Shown: piece by piece, positions 34,746-43,058 of the stretch | Position numbering within the stretch: the stretch's first letter is position 1 | How the letters are laid out: every line of letters starts with the position of its first letter | Assembly: GCF_016106035.1 (NCBI RefSeq) | Contig: NZ_JADKPZ010000016.1 | Location: forward strand, 1 to 47,325 | DNA: 47,325 nucleotides | Reading direction: 5' to 3' | Origin: Arcobacter vandammei | Lineage (GTDB): Bacteria > Campylobacterota > Campylobacteria > Campylobacterales > Arcobacteraceae | Program-made: the position numbers and the translations under genes | The notes under the pieces: model-generated | Databases searched by the model: none | The model's input: only the letters and a program-made list of their open reading frames with translations | What the model was told of the DNA's origin: nothing

Positions 34746-35075
34746 CTAAGCTTTTTGATTACCAAATAAAATTATTGCAACTCCTATAAAAACTACTAAA
34801 GAGCCTACTATATCCCACCTATTAAACTCTTGTTTCTCCACAAAATATAGCCAAAAAAGTGAAGATATAATATAAACTCCACCATAAATTGCATAAGCTC
34901 TTCCTGCAAACTCCAAATTTACACGAGTTAGTAAATATGCAAAAGTTATCAAAGAAACAAAACCAAGAACAAAAAAATAGTAAGATTTATCTAGTTTAAA
35001 ATATAACCAAAAACTATAACAACCAAGTATTTCAAAAAATGCTGCTAAAAAATATAAGCTAAACTCTTTTATCAC
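34746..35075 (-). CDS. YnfA-family small membrane protein, copy 2 (last gene of ars operon)
   Basis: A 109-residue protein with four transmembrane helices, of the YnfA/UPF0060 family related to small multidrug resistance transporters. Typical blocks are 'FLAAFFEILGCYSFWLYFK', 'GRAYAIYGGVYIISSLFWLY' and 'EFNRWDIVGS'. It is clearly a paralogue of the product at 36885-37211, sharing AAFFEILGC, GR.YAIYGG.YI and FNRWDI. It follows arsB by 9 nt. YnfA proteins are thought to export cationic compounds, but a part in arsenic resistance would be new and rests on position only. Confidence 0.88.
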   Translation of the reverse strand: MIKEFSLYFLAAFFEILGCYSFWLYFKLDKSYYFFVLGFVSLITFAYLLTRVNLEFAGRAYAIYGGVYIISSLFWLYFVEKQEFNRWDIVGSLVVFIGVAIILFGNQKA

Positions 35076-35084
35076 AAATTATCC

Positions 35085-36335
35085 TTATAAACTTAGTAAT
35101 ACTACAAATAAAACTGGAATTGTAACAATAAATCCAAACTTACTATAAGTTGCAAAAGAGATTTTTACCCCTTTTTTCTCCAAAACATAAAGCCAAAGAA
35201 GTGTTGCTAAACTTCCAAAAGGAGTCATTTTTGGTCCAAGATTACACCCAATAATATTTGCATAAATCATTGAACTACTTCCAATATCTTTTAAAGCTAT
35301 ATCCATAATCATAATTGTTGGCATATTATTCATAAAAGCACTCAAAAATGCTGCTATAAAACCTGTTCCTAAAACAGCAACAGCTTCACCTTTTTGTGCT
35401 AAATAGTTTAAAATTTGTGATAATTCATCTGTAAGCCCAGCATTTTTCAAGCCATATACAACAATATAAAGCCCAATACTAAACCAAACAATTTGCCACG
35501 GAGTATCTTTTAAAATCTCTTTTGCTTTTACACTTTTTGCTAAATTTACAATAAAAAGAAAAATTAAAGCACCTCCAAGAGCAAAAAAAGAGATAGGAAG
35601 TTTGTAAATATCGCTTAAAAAATAGCTTAATAGTAAAAAAGCCAAAAATACCCACGAAAAGTAAAATAGTTTAATATTTTTTATAACACTTTTTGGCTCT
35701 TGCAAAAGATTTATATCTACAATTTTTGGAATATCTTTTTTCAAAATTAGATATAAAACCAATATTGAAACAAAAACACTAACCAAAAATGGTACAAACA
35801 TATTTAAAAAATATTCCAAAAAGCCTATTTGAAAATAGTTTGCTGTTACAATATTTGTAAGATTTGAAAACACAAAAGGTAAAGATGCACTATCACTTAT
35901 AAATCCACTTGCTAATAAAAATGCCACAATAGTTTTAAGATTTAGTTGCAAAACTCTCATTTTTGCTAGGATTATTGGAGTTAAAATAAGTGCTGCTCCA
36001 TCATTTGCAAAGAGTGCTGAAACTAAACTTCCCAAAATTATTGAGTAGATAAACATTTTTGTTCCACTTCCTTTTGAAAACTTTGCCATTTTCAAAGCAC
36101 ACCACTCAAAAAAGCCAATTTTATCTAAAACCAAAGATAGAATAATAATCCCAATAAATGCCAAAGTTGCATCCCAAACTATTTTTGAAACCTCTATAAC
36201 ATCGGCAAAATCTACAACACCAAAAAGCAGGGCAAAAATAGCTCCAATAACTGCACTTGTACCTATTTTTATATTTTTTGGCTGAATTATTACAAATAAA
36301 AGTGTGATTAAAAAAATAGATAGTGGTAAAATCAT
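35085..36335 (-). CDS. arsB: Arsenite efflux permease ArsB
   Basis: Exports arsenite across the inner membrane, using the proton gradient or an ArsA ATPase; no arsA is visible here. The 416-residue protein has about twelve membrane segments and family blocks 'VWDATLAFIGIIILSLVLDK', 'SALFANDGAALILTPII', 'GFISDSASLPFVFSNLTNIV' and 'AFMNNMPTIMIMD', plus 'NIIGCNLGPKMTPFGSLATL' near the end. It overlaps arsR by 4 nt. Promoter control is from far upstream, before arsC. Confidence 0.92.
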   Translation of the reverse strand: MILPLSIFLITLLFVIIQPKNIKIGTSAVIGAIFALLFGVVDFADVIEVSKIVWDATLAFIGIIILSLVLDKIGFFEWCALKMAKFSKGSGTKMFIYSIILGSLVSALFANDGAALILTPIILAKMRVLQLNLKTIVAFLLASGFISDSASLPFVFSNLTNIVTANYFQIGFLEYFLNMFVPFLVSVFVSILVLYLILKKDIPKIVDINLLQEPKSVIKNIKLFYFSWVFLAFLLLSYFLSDIYKLPISFFALGGALIFLFIVNLAKSVKAKEILKDTPWQIVWFSIGLYIVVYGLKNAGLTDELSQILNYLAQKGEAVAVLGTGFIAAFLSAFMNNMPTIMIMDIALKDIGSSSMIYANIIGCNLGPKMTPFGSLATLLWLYVLEKKGVKISFATYSKFGFIVTIPVLFVVLLSL

Positions 36336-36640
36336 ATTTCACAAGCTCTTTTTAGCTCTGGAATTTCTAGTTTTAAATAGCTAATCTCTTTTAAAATCTC
36401 TTGTCTAAAAATATCAAGTGGAGCTTTAATACTATAATATGCCCACTTTCCTCTTCTTTCAACTTTTAAAAATCCACCATCTCTTAATATTTTTAAATGT
36501 CTTGAAACTCTTGATTGAATCATATCAAATGAGCTTTCAATATCGCAAACACAAACTTCTTTATGAGTATTTATAAAATTCAATATTTTAACTCTAGTTT
36601 CATCATTTATAGCACCTATTGTTTGTAAAAAATTATCCAC
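36332..36640 (-). CDS. arsR: ArsR-family arsenite-responsive repressor
   Basis: A 102-residue winged-helix repressor. The metal site 'KEVCVCDIESSF' is the ELCVCDL-type As(III)/Sb(III) motif in the helix before the recognition helix 'MIQSRVSRHLKILRDGGF'. A further Cys lies at the C-terminus (ELKRACEI). It should release DNA when arsenite binds. The start is a GTG overlapping the previous stop by one base (TAGTG). Unusually it lies sixth in the operon rather than first. A matching operator is at 39762-39777. Confidence 0.94.
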   Translation of the reverse strand: MDNFLQTIGAINDETRVKILNFINTHKEVCVCDIESSFDMIQSRVSRHLKILRDGGFLKVERRGKWAYYSIKAPLDIFRQEILKEISYLKLEIPELKRACEI

Positions 36641-36876
36641 TATTTTCCTTTTAATAAATTAATAATTTCATCAATACTTAATAATTTTCCACTACTTTTA
36701 ACAATACCATCAACAACCAAAGCTGGAGTACTCATAACACCATAATTCATAATCTCAACTATATCTTCTACTTTTTTAACTTCGTGAAATCCACCAATTT
36801 GTGCAACTGCTTTTTTTACAACTTCTTCTAAAGCCTTACATTTTGTACAACCTGTTCCCAAAATCTCTATTTTCAT
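36640..36876 (-). CDS. Small thioredoxin-like redox protein
   Basis: A 78-residue thioredoxin-fold protein of the 'redox-active disulfide protein 2' type. It begins MKIEILGTGCTKCKALEEVV, with the CxxC active site CTKC, and ends 'STPALVVDGIVKSSGKLL', holding the cis-proline expected of the fold (TPAL). Such genes commonly accompany DUF318/ArsP permeases and arsenic or copper genes. It may reduce metal-bound thiols or pass electrons to the neighbouring permease; this is inferred from context. Confidence 0.88.
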   Translation of the reverse strand: MKIEILGTGCTKCKALEEVVKKAVAQIGGFHEVKKVEDIVEIMNYGVMSTPALVVDGIVKSSGKLLSIDEIINLLKGK

Positions 36877-36884
36877 CTTTTATC

Positions 36885-37211
36885 CTATTTTTGATTTCCA
36901 ATTAATATAATACTTGCACCTAGAATACAAATACCTGCGCCAATTATATCCCAACGATTAAAACTCTCTTTTTCAATAAAAATCAACCACAATAAAGAAG
37001 CTACTATATAAATACCTCCATAAATTGCATAAACTCTTCCTGCATGTTCTACATCAATTTTTGTCAAAACATAAGCAAAAAGAATCAAAGAAATAACTCC
37101 CAAAGCTATCCACCAAGGAGTTTTTTCAGCTCTAAAATATAACCAAAATGCAAAACATCCTAATATTTCAAAAAAAGCTGCAATAAAAAATATTCCTAAA
37201 TTTCCAATCAT
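36885..37211 (-). CDS. YnfA-family small membrane protein, copy 1
   Basis: A 108-residue, four-helix membrane protein of the YnfA/UPF0060 family with 'FIAAFFEILGCFAFWLYFR', 'GRVYAIYGGIYIVASLLWL' and 'SFNRWDIIGAGICILGASII'. It lies 1 nt past the permease stop and 8 nt before the thioredoxin-like gene, deep inside the operon. The second copy at the operon end shows more than half its residues identical by eye, indicating a duplication within or into the operon. Confidence 0.88.
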   Translation of the reverse strand: MIGNLGIFFIAAFFEILGCFAFWLYFRAEKTPWWIALGVISLILFAYVLTKIDVEHAGRVYAIYGGIYIVASLLWLIFIEKESFNRWDIIGAGICILGASIILIGNQK

Positions 37212-37212
37212 T

Positions 37213-38172
37213 TTATCCTACTAAATAATTTAATAAATATCCAACAATAAGTATTGAAAAACCAACGATACTAAAAAATATTGCTATTAATTTTATAGAT
37301 AATATTCTTTTTAAAATCATAGCTTCAGGAAGACTTAGAGCAACTACTGCCATCATAAAAGATATTGCTGTTCCTATCAAAACACCTTTTTGAGTCAATA
37401 CTTCAATAATTGGTAAAACTCCCAATTCATTTGAGTACATAGGAATTCCAGCAAGAACTGCAATTATTGGAGCATACCAAACATCTCCACCTGCATATTT
37501 TGCAATAAAATCAGCAGGAATATATCCATGAATAAATGCACCAACACCCACTCCAATTATTATATATAAATATATTTTTTTAAATATATCAATAGAGTAA
37601 TACCATGACTCTTTAGCTCTATGTTTAAATAAAGTTTTATCATCAGTGTAACTTATATTATCTAAAGGTTTAACTTCAATTAAAACCTCTTTTTCCATTT
37701 TCATAGCACCAATAATAAGACCAGCTATAATTGATATAATTACTCCAAAAACTACATAAAGTATTGCTACTTTAAATCCAAATATTGAAGCTAACAAAGC
37801 AAATACAACAGGATCACTAAGTGGTGCTGAAACTAAATATGTAAAAGCTACACCTAAAGGAATTCTAGCTTGTAAAAATCCTAAGAAAAGTGGTATTGCA
37901 CTACATGAACAAAAAGGAGTTATTATTCCAAATATTCCAGCTAAAATATGTCCTACAATTTTACTTTTCCCACTTAAATAAACTCTTATTTTTTCCAATG
38001 GAAAATAGCTTTGTATAAATGTAATAAAGTATATTATGCTTATTAGCAATATAAATATTTTTACTGTATCAAATATAAAAAAATGTACAGCATCCCCAAG
38101 TTGAGTACCTTTTACAAATCCTAATATATCAAATACAAATATAGAGCTTAAATTTACCAACCAATCAAACAT
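37213..38172 (-). CDS. Permease of the ArsP/DUF318 family
   Basis: A 319-residue polytopic membrane protein. The signature 'GIITPFCSCSAIPLFLGFLQ' followed by 'ARIPLGVAFTYLVSAPLSDP' identifies the DUF318 permease family, in which ArsP exports trivalent organoarsenicals and others move zinc or copper. The cysteines in TPFCSCS are candidate metalloid ligands. Its start overlaps chrA by 8 nt. Presence in an ars operon with a CxxC protein favours arsenic export, yet the subfamily cannot be settled from motifs alone. Confidence 0.85.
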   Translation of the reverse strand: MFDWLVNLSSIFVFDILGFVKGTQLGDAVHFFIFDTVKIFILLISIIYFITFIQSYFPLEKIRVYLSGKSKIVGHILAGIFGIITPFCSCSAIPLFLGFLQARIPLGVAFTYLVSAPLSDPVVFALLASIFGFKVAILYVVFGVIISIIAGLIIGAMKMEKEVLIEVKPLDNISYTDDKTLFKHRAKESWYYSIDIFKKIYLYIIIGVGVGAFIHGYIPADFIAKYAGGDVWYAPIIAVLAGIPMYSNELGVLPIIEVLTQKGVLIGTAISFMMAVVALSLPEAMILKRILSIKLIAIFFSIVGFSILIVGYLLNYLVG

Positions 38173-39310
38173 ATAAACTTCCTATAAATCCATATACACA
38201 ATAAAATAAAATCAAAAGTAATACAGATATTTTAAATTTTCTAATCACAAAAAATCCAAGTATTGCAAAGAATAAATCATAAATATTTAAAATTCCACTT
38301 GGGATAACAATTGTAATTAAAACACTAAACAATATTGCAACTACACTTGCATTTATTCCCATAAGAATTTTTGAAATAGTAGGATTTGTTGAATAACTTT
38401 CAAAGCTTTTGTAAAAAGCTAAAATCAAAAGAAATCCTGGTAAAAAAATTGCAAATGTTGATATAATTGCACCTAAAAATGGTGATTCTTCAAAAGCGAC
38501 AACTCCAATATATGAAGCAATAGTAAACATAGGTCCTGGAACTGCTTGAGCTAGTGAGTAAGCAACTAAAAAACTATTTTCATCTATATTTATATTGCTT
38601 TTAATCAAAGGAAGAACAACATGCCCTCCTCCAAAAACCAAACTTCCAACCTGATAAAAAGAGTTAAATAGACTTAATAATTTATCTTGATTTGCAAAAA
38701 ATGGTAAAATTATCAATAAAATGAAAAAGATAAATAAAGGTAAAATATATGGTTTTTCATATTTCATTTTATTACTATCTTTCTCTTTTATAAAAAATAG
38801 AGCTACTAAACCAGAAACCACTAAAACTAAAATTTGACTAAAAAAACTTTGATTAAAAATCAAAAATAGAGTTGCAAAAACAAAAATTATTTTACTTAAA
38901 GCAGTTTTACAAAGTGTCTTAAACATACTAAAAGTTGCATCTGCAACAATTACCACAGCAAATAGTTTTAATCCACTCATCAAAGCATAAATAACACTAC
39001 TATTTTCATATATATTTTGAAAAGTTGCAGCTAAATATAAAAGTAAAAAAGATGGAGTTGTAAATGCAATAAAAGCTAATATTGCACCAATCATTCCACT
39101 TTTTTTTAATCCTATTGTAAAGCCAACTTGAGAAGAGCTAGGTCCTGGTAAAAACTGACTAAGTGCTACGATTTTAGAAAACTCTTCATCATTTAGCCAC
39201 TTTAATTCTTCAACAAATTTTTTCCTAAAATAACCAATATGAGATATTGGTCCTCCAAAACTAAAAAGACCTAAGATAAAAAAGTGCCAAAAAATTGATA
39301 TATTTATCAT
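38165..39310 (-). CDS. chrA: Chromate transporter family protein (two CHR domains)
   Basis: A 381-residue membrane protein of the CHR family. The N-terminal half has 'GLFSFGGPISHIGYFRKKFV', 'LSQFLPGPSSSQVGFTIG' and the C-terminal half repeats the pattern with 'VFGGGHVVLPLI' and 'LAQAVPGPMFTIASYIG', so it is the long two-domain type that exports chromate. It sits second in the operon, 2 nt after arsC, and overlaps the permease gene. Chromate or sulfate-analogue export in an arsenic operon suggests a broad oxyanion-resistance unit. Confidence 0.92.
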   Translation of the reverse strand: MINISIFWHFFILGLFSFGGPISHIGYFRKKFVEELKWLNDEEFSKIVALSQFLPGPSSSQVGFTIGLKKSGMIGAILAFIAFTTPSFLLLYLAATFQNIYENSSVIYALMSGLKLFAVVIVADATFSMFKTLCKTALSKIIFVFATLFLIFNQSFFSQILVLVVSGLVALFFIKEKDSNKMKYEKPYILPLFIFFILLIILPFFANQDKLLSLFNSFYQVGSLVFGGGHVVLPLIKSNINIDENSFLVAYSLAQAVPGPMFTIASYIGVVAFEESPFLGAIISTFAIFLPGFLLILAFYKSFESYSTNPTISKILMGINASVVAILFSVLITIVIPSGILNIYDLFFAILGFFVIRKFKISVLLLILFYCVYGFIGSLYV

Positions 39311-39312
39311 TA

Positions 39313-39711
39313 TTATTTTAAAGCCTCAACTACTTTTGGAAGTAAAATTTCCTCAATCTCTTTGTATGTAGCTTCAAATGCTTCAAAACCTTTTCCATCT
39401 GGATCTTCAAATCCAACATGAATAACTTTTACAGCTTTAGGAAACATTGGACAAGTTTCGTTTGCATGGTCACAAACTGTTACAACTAAATCATAATTGT
39501 TATTTATCACCTTATCAATAGTTTTGCTATGATAATTATGATTCCAAATCCCTTTTTCTTCTAAAAGTTTTTTAGCATTAGGATTTACTTTTCCACTAGC
39601 TTTTACTCCTGAACTATCTGCAATAACTCCATTTAGTTTGCTATTTATTAATGCTTCAGCAATAATACTTCGACAAGAGTTTCCTGTACACAATATCAAA
39701 ACTTTTTTCAT
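39313..39711 (-). CDS. arsC: Arsenate reductase, thioredoxin-linked type
   Basis: Reduces arsenate to arsenite for export. The 132-residue protein has the low-molecular-weight phosphatase fold: P-loop 'ILCTGNSCRSIIAEALIN' with Cys10 as nucleophile, 'VVTVCDHANETCPMFP' with the two further redox cysteines, and 'HVGFEDPDGKGF' with the catalytic Asp region. This is the S. aureus pI258-type enzyme, recycled by thioredoxin. It is the first gene of the operon, with GAGGT before its ATG and the ArsR-type operator/promoter upstream. Confidence 0.95.
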   Translation of the reverse strand: MKKVLILCTGNSCRSIIAEALINSKLNGVIADSSGVKASGKVNPNAKKLLEEKGIWNHNYHSKTIDKVINNNYDLVVTVCDHANETCPMFPKAVKVIHVGFEDPDGKGFEAFEATYKEIEEILLPKVVEALK

Positions 39712-39736
39712 TTTACCTCTTTTTTGTAATTTTTGA

Positions 39737-39766
39737 AGTATAACAAAAAATATCTTTATATATCAA
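39737..39766 (-). promoter_or_regulatory. Promoter of the ars operon
   Basis: On the minus strand TTGATA (39761-39766) and TATACT (39737-39742) are separated by 18 nt, a good sigma-70 promoter, 25 nt before the arsC start. The -35 box is inside the ArsR-type operator. Confidence 0.6.
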
Positions 39767-39777
39767 GATATATTGAT
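39762..39777. promoter_or_regulatory. ArsR-type operator (ATCAA-N6-TTGAT)
   Basis: ATCAAGATATATTGAT is a perfect match to the ATCAA-N6-TTGAT pattern of ArsR/SmtB-family sites, and the palindrome extends two bases further on each side (39760-39779). It overlaps the -35 box of the arsC promoter, so repressor binding would block RNA polymerase. Confidence 0.7.
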
Positions 39778-39819
39778 ATGTTTATATTAAATATTTATAG
39801 AAAAAAATTTCACTTTTAT

Positions 39820-40179
39820 TTAATAGTTTACATCATCCTCTAGTATTTCATCTTTTAGAGTGTAAATAAAAGTCTCAATTTCAAGTTCATTATCATCTCT
39901 AGTTGCAACAACTGGCATTCGTATAAACTCTTCACCCTCAAAAATATCTAGCTTTTCCCAGTGGTTTATTAAATTATCAGAGTAAAATAAGAAGCCGTGA
40001 ATTGTGTCATTTCCCATTTCAAGCCTAATTCCAGGATAGCCCATTCCTGCACTCCAACCAGCATCTATTAGCTTTCCTTTTACAGTTGCTGGGACAAATT
40101 TTCCTACAATATTCTCTAAAACATAAGCATTTGGGCAATTTGGCATAAGTGTGCCATATACAAAAAGTGTCTCTTTCAA
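39820..40179 (-). CDS. Gamma-glutamylcyclotransferase-like (GGCT/AIG2) protein
   Basis: A 119-residue cytosolic protein of the GGCT-like fold. It has 'FVYGTLMPNCPNAYVLEN' with the YGTL substrate-binding loop, 'GYPGIRLEMGNDTIHGFLF' and 'HWEKLDIFEGEEFIRMPVVA' with the conserved acid (Glu in FEGEE). Family members act on gamma-glutamyl amines or peptides, but many bacterial ones have unknown substrates. It follows the transketolase terminator and stands alone between tkt and the ars promoter. Confidence 0.85.
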   Translation of the reverse strand: MKETLFVYGTLMPNCPNAYVLENIVGKFVPATVKGKLIDAGWSAGMGYPGIRLEMGNDTIHGFLFYSDNLINHWEKLDIFEGEEFIRMPVVATRDDNELEIETFIYTLKDEILEDDVNY

Positions 40180-40207
40180 GAGTTTTCCTAAGTTTAAGTA
40201 GTTTTAT

Positions 40208-40240
40208 AAAAAGAGAAGAGAAAACATCTCCCCTCTTTTT
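40208..40240 (-). terminator. Rho-independent terminator of tkt
   Basis: A 14-pair stem that begins AAAAAGAG and closes with CTCTTTTT on the minus strand, with two inner G-U pairs and a 5-nt loop, directly follows the tkt stop codon and ends in a T-run. Confidence 0.75.
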
Positions 40241-42163
40241 TTATTTGTTATTTTTAAAATCTTCTTCTATTTTTGCTTGAAGTTTTTCTATTGTAAATCC
40301 AAACTCATCAAATAAAACTTCAGCTTTCCCACTAGCTCCAAAACTATCCATTCCAAATACAACATCTGCATATTTATAATATTCTAGCCCTCGTGCAGCT
40401 TCAACTGCATAAACTCTTGTTTTTGGATCAATAATTTTATTTATATACTCTTTACTTTGCTCTAAAAGTAAATCAAAACAAGGAACAGAAACTATATTTG
40501 CAATTATCCCATTTTTTTCCAAAGCACATGCTGTTTGAAGTGCAAGTATAACTTCACTTCCACTTGCCATTATTGTAATATTTGCATTTTCTCTTTGTTT
40601 TAGTAAGTATCCACCATTTGAAACATCTCCATAAGCTTTTTCATCTTTTAAAACTTTTAGTCCTTGTCTTGAACAAACAAATGCAGTTGGAGCTTTCATT
40701 TTAAGAGCAACTTTCCACGAATCAATATTTTCATTTGCATCTGCTGGTCTAAATGTATAGAAGTTTGGTAAAGCTCTAAATTGTGATAAATGCTCTATTG
40801 GTTGGTGTGTTGGTCCATCCTCTCCAACTCCAATGCTATCGTGAGTCCAAATAAAATGTTGTGGAATACTTGCAAGTGCTGCAATTCTAGCACTTGGTTT
40901 TAAATAATCAGAGAAAACAAAGAATGTCGCACTATAAACTCTAAATAATCCGTATAAATTCATAGCATTTGTTATAGCTGCCATTGAGTGTTCTTTTATT
41001 CCAAAGTGGATATTTCTTCCATTTGGAAAATCTCCCATACCTTTTAGCTCTGTTTTATTTGATGGAGCCAAATCAGCACTTCCACCTAAAAATCCTGGAA
41101 TTGATGCAGCAATTGCATTTAATATTTTATGGTTTGAATCTCTTGTAGCAACACTACTTCCCTCTTCAAAAGTTGGGTAAATAACACTATCAAAATCTGG
41201 ATTTTGTAACTCTTCTATTTTTTTCTTAATATCAGAGCTTAAACTATCATTCCAAGCATTTTGCGAAGTTGAACCAATAATTAATTTATCAAAAGCACCT
41301 TTTACTTCAGCACTTACAAAGAAATCAACTTCAGGGTCAAATCCAGCTTTTAATTTTGCTTGTTTTATCTCATCAACTCCTAGAGGAGCTCCATGTGAGT
41401 GATGACTTCCCTCTAAAGTAACTGCACCTTTTGCTATTACAGTTTTTGCGATAATCAACACAGGTTGAGTTGCATTTTTTGCTTGAATTAATGCTTTATC
41501 AATTTGATCAAAATTGTGTCCATCTATTTCTAATACTTCAAAATCAATAGCCTGAAATCTTTTTTTAACATTTTCACTCCAAGCAATACTTGTATCTCCC
41601 TCTATTGTAATATTATTTGAGTCATAGATGATAACTAAATTATCAAGTTTTAAATGTCCAGCAGTTGCACAGGCTTCATACGAAATTCCCTCTTGTAAAT
41701 CTCCATCTCCACAAAGACAGTAAACTTTATGATTTATTACATCTTTCCCTAACAAATTTTGAGCATATTTTGCTGCACTTGCAAAACCTACTGCATTTGC
41801 TATTCCTTGACCTAATGGTCCTGTTGTTATCTCAATTCCGTGAGTATGACCATATTCAGGATGCCCTGGTGTTTTTGAACCTGATTGTCTAAAGTTTTTC
41901 ATATCATTTATAGATACATCAAATCCCCAAAGATGAAGAAGTGAATAAACAAGTCCAGTAGCATGTCCACCACTAAAAACCAATCTATCTCTATTTAGCC
42001 ACTTTTCATCAGCTGGGTTTACATTTAAGTGTTTACTTAAAACTGTTGCAATATCAGCCAATCCCATAGGAGCTCCAGGGTGTCCAGAATTTGCTCTTTG
42101 TACCATATCAGCAGCTAAAAATCTAATAGTATCTGCTTGTTTTTGTAATAGTTCTTTTGACAT
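40241..42163 (-). CDS. tkt: Transketolase
   Basis: Thiamine-diphosphate enzyme moving two-carbon units between sugar phosphates in the non-oxidative pentose phosphate pathway. The 640-residue protein has 'RANSGHPGAPMGLADIATVL', 'DRLVFSGGHATGLVYSLL', 'TTGPLGQGIANAVGFA', the ThDP motif 'LCGDGDLQEGISYEA' (GDG ... N), the pyrimidine-domain 'HFGIKEHSMAAITNAMNLYG' with the catalytic Glu, and 'THDSIGVGEDGPTHQPIEHL'. With tal and pyk it gives the carbon-metabolism side of the window and supplies erythrose 4-phosphate for AroF. A strong terminator follows. Confidence 0.97.
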   Translation of the reverse strand: MSKELLQKQADTIRFLAADMVQRANSGHPGAPMGLADIATVLSKHLNVNPADEKWLNRDRLVFSGGHATGLVYSLLHLWGFDVSINDMKNFRQSGSKTPGHPEYGHTHGIEITTGPLGQGIANAVGFASAAKYAQNLLGKDVINHKVYCLCGDGDLQEGISYEACATAGHLKLDNLVIIYDSNNITIEGDTSIAWSENVKKRFQAIDFEVLEIDGHNFDQIDKALIQAKNATQPVLIIAKTVIAKGAVTLEGSHHSHGAPLGVDEIKQAKLKAGFDPEVDFFVSAEVKGAFDKLIIGSTSQNAWNDSLSSDIKKKIEELQNPDFDSVIYPTFEEGSSVATRDSNHKILNAIAASIPGFLGGSADLAPSNKTELKGMGDFPNGRNIHFGIKEHSMAAITNAMNLYGLFRVYSATFFVFSDYLKPSARIAALASIPQHFIWTHDSIGVGEDGPTHQPIEHLSQFRALPNFYTFRPADANENIDSWKVALKMKAPTAFVCSRQGLKVLKDEKAYGDVSNGGYLLKQRENANITIMASGSEVILALQTACALEKNGIIANIVSVPCFDLLLEQSKEYINKIIDPKTRVYAVEAARGLEYYKYADVVFGMDSFGASGKAEVLFDEFGFTIEKLQAKIEEDFKNNK

Positions 42164-42230
42164 AATTATCCTAATTTTGAGAATTTATTTTGATTATTTT
42201 TGATTATCTTGGATTATATCGAAATAGTGT

Positions 42231-43010
42231 TTAATTTTTTGGAAGAATGATTTCAAAACAAGCACCAGCTTTTTTATTTCTAGCACTTATTTTTCCATAC
42301 ATATTTTGTTCTATTATCAACTTTGACATAAAAAGACCAATTCCAGAACCATTTTGTTTATTGTATGTAAAAAATGGCTCAAATATCTTGTCTATTGGTT
42401 TTACTTTTATACCACCTGCATTATCTTCTATTATTGTGTAGATTAAATCATTCTCTTCATAAATAGTAATTTTTATATATGGATTTTCTATTTTTCTTGC
42501 TATTAGCTCATCTTTTGCATTGTTTATAATATTTATTAAAACTTGAGAATACTCATTTTTATAGCCAATAAGCTCTGGGTTCTTTTGTAAAATAATATCT
42601 AGTTTTATATCATTTGCTTTTAGTGATGCACTTATAATATTTACAGTTGAATTTATCTGTTCAAGAAGATTAAATTGTATTTTCTCTTTATCTGTTGAGA
42701 AAAAGTCTCTAAAATCATCAATAGTATCAGACATAAATTTTGTAATACTATTTAATTTCTCAATAGCTTCCAAAATCTCACTATATTCTACTTTTTTATT
42801 TAAAATGATTTTAGCCTCAATTGGTAAAAATACGGAATTTATCTCCATTAGTGGTTGTCGCCACTGATGAGAAATATTTCCTATCATTTCACCAAGTGAA
42901 GCTAATTTTGCTTGTTGAAAAAGTATTTTATCTTTCTCTCTACTTTTATTTACTTCTTCTTCTATTCTTCTTTCTAGTTCTAAAAAATCTTCAATTTTTG
43001 TTTGTCGCAT
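42231..43010 (-). CDS. Soluble sensor histidine kinase without sensor domain
   Basis: A 259-residue cytoplasmic histidine kinase. An N-terminal coiled coil (residues 10-35, 'ELERRIEEEVNKSREKDKIL') leads into the DHp helix 'LGEMIGNISHQWRQPLMEIN' with the phospho-acceptor His48, then the ATPase domain with N box 'LINIINNAKDELI', G1 'IIEDNAGGIKVKPI' and G2 'KQNGSGIGLFMSKLII'. No membrane, PAS or receiver domain is present and no response regulator is adjacent. It begins 48 nt after the giant adhesin gene on the same strand, so it may be cotranscribed. The SHQWRQP type is common in Campylobacterota. Confidence 0.88.
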   Translation of the reverse strand: MRQTKIEDFLELERRIEEEVNKSREKDKILFQQAKLASLGEMIGNISHQWRQPLMEINSVFLPIEAKIILNKKVEYSEILEAIEKLNSITKFMSDTIDDFRDFFSTDKEKIQFNLLEQINSTVNIISASLKANDIKLDIILQKNPELIGYKNEYSQVLINIINNAKDELIARKIENPYIKITIYEENDLIYTIIEDNAGGIKVKPIDKIFEPFFTYNKQNGSGIGLFMSKLIIEQNMYGKISARNKKAGACFEIILPKN

Positions 43011-43024
43011 ATTTTCCCTATTTT

Positions 43025-43054
43025 ATATAAGTGAAGAAAAATCTTCACTTATAT
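43025..43054. terminator. Long hairpin between the adhesin and histidine kinase genes
   Basis: A perfect 13-bp stem (ATATAAGTGAAGA / TCTTCACTTATAT) with an AAAA loop follows the adhesin stop. On the minus strand it is not followed by a T-run (AAAATAGGG follows), so it could be an attenuator or a 3'-end stabiliser rather than a full terminator. Confidence 0.5.
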
Positions 43055-43058
43055 TTTA

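Noticed and set aside
36121-36342. 73-codon frame overlapping the arsB start
   Set aside because: It is rich in Cys, Tyr and Phe as expected for an out-of-frame reading of AT-rich DNA, and lies wholly within arsB.
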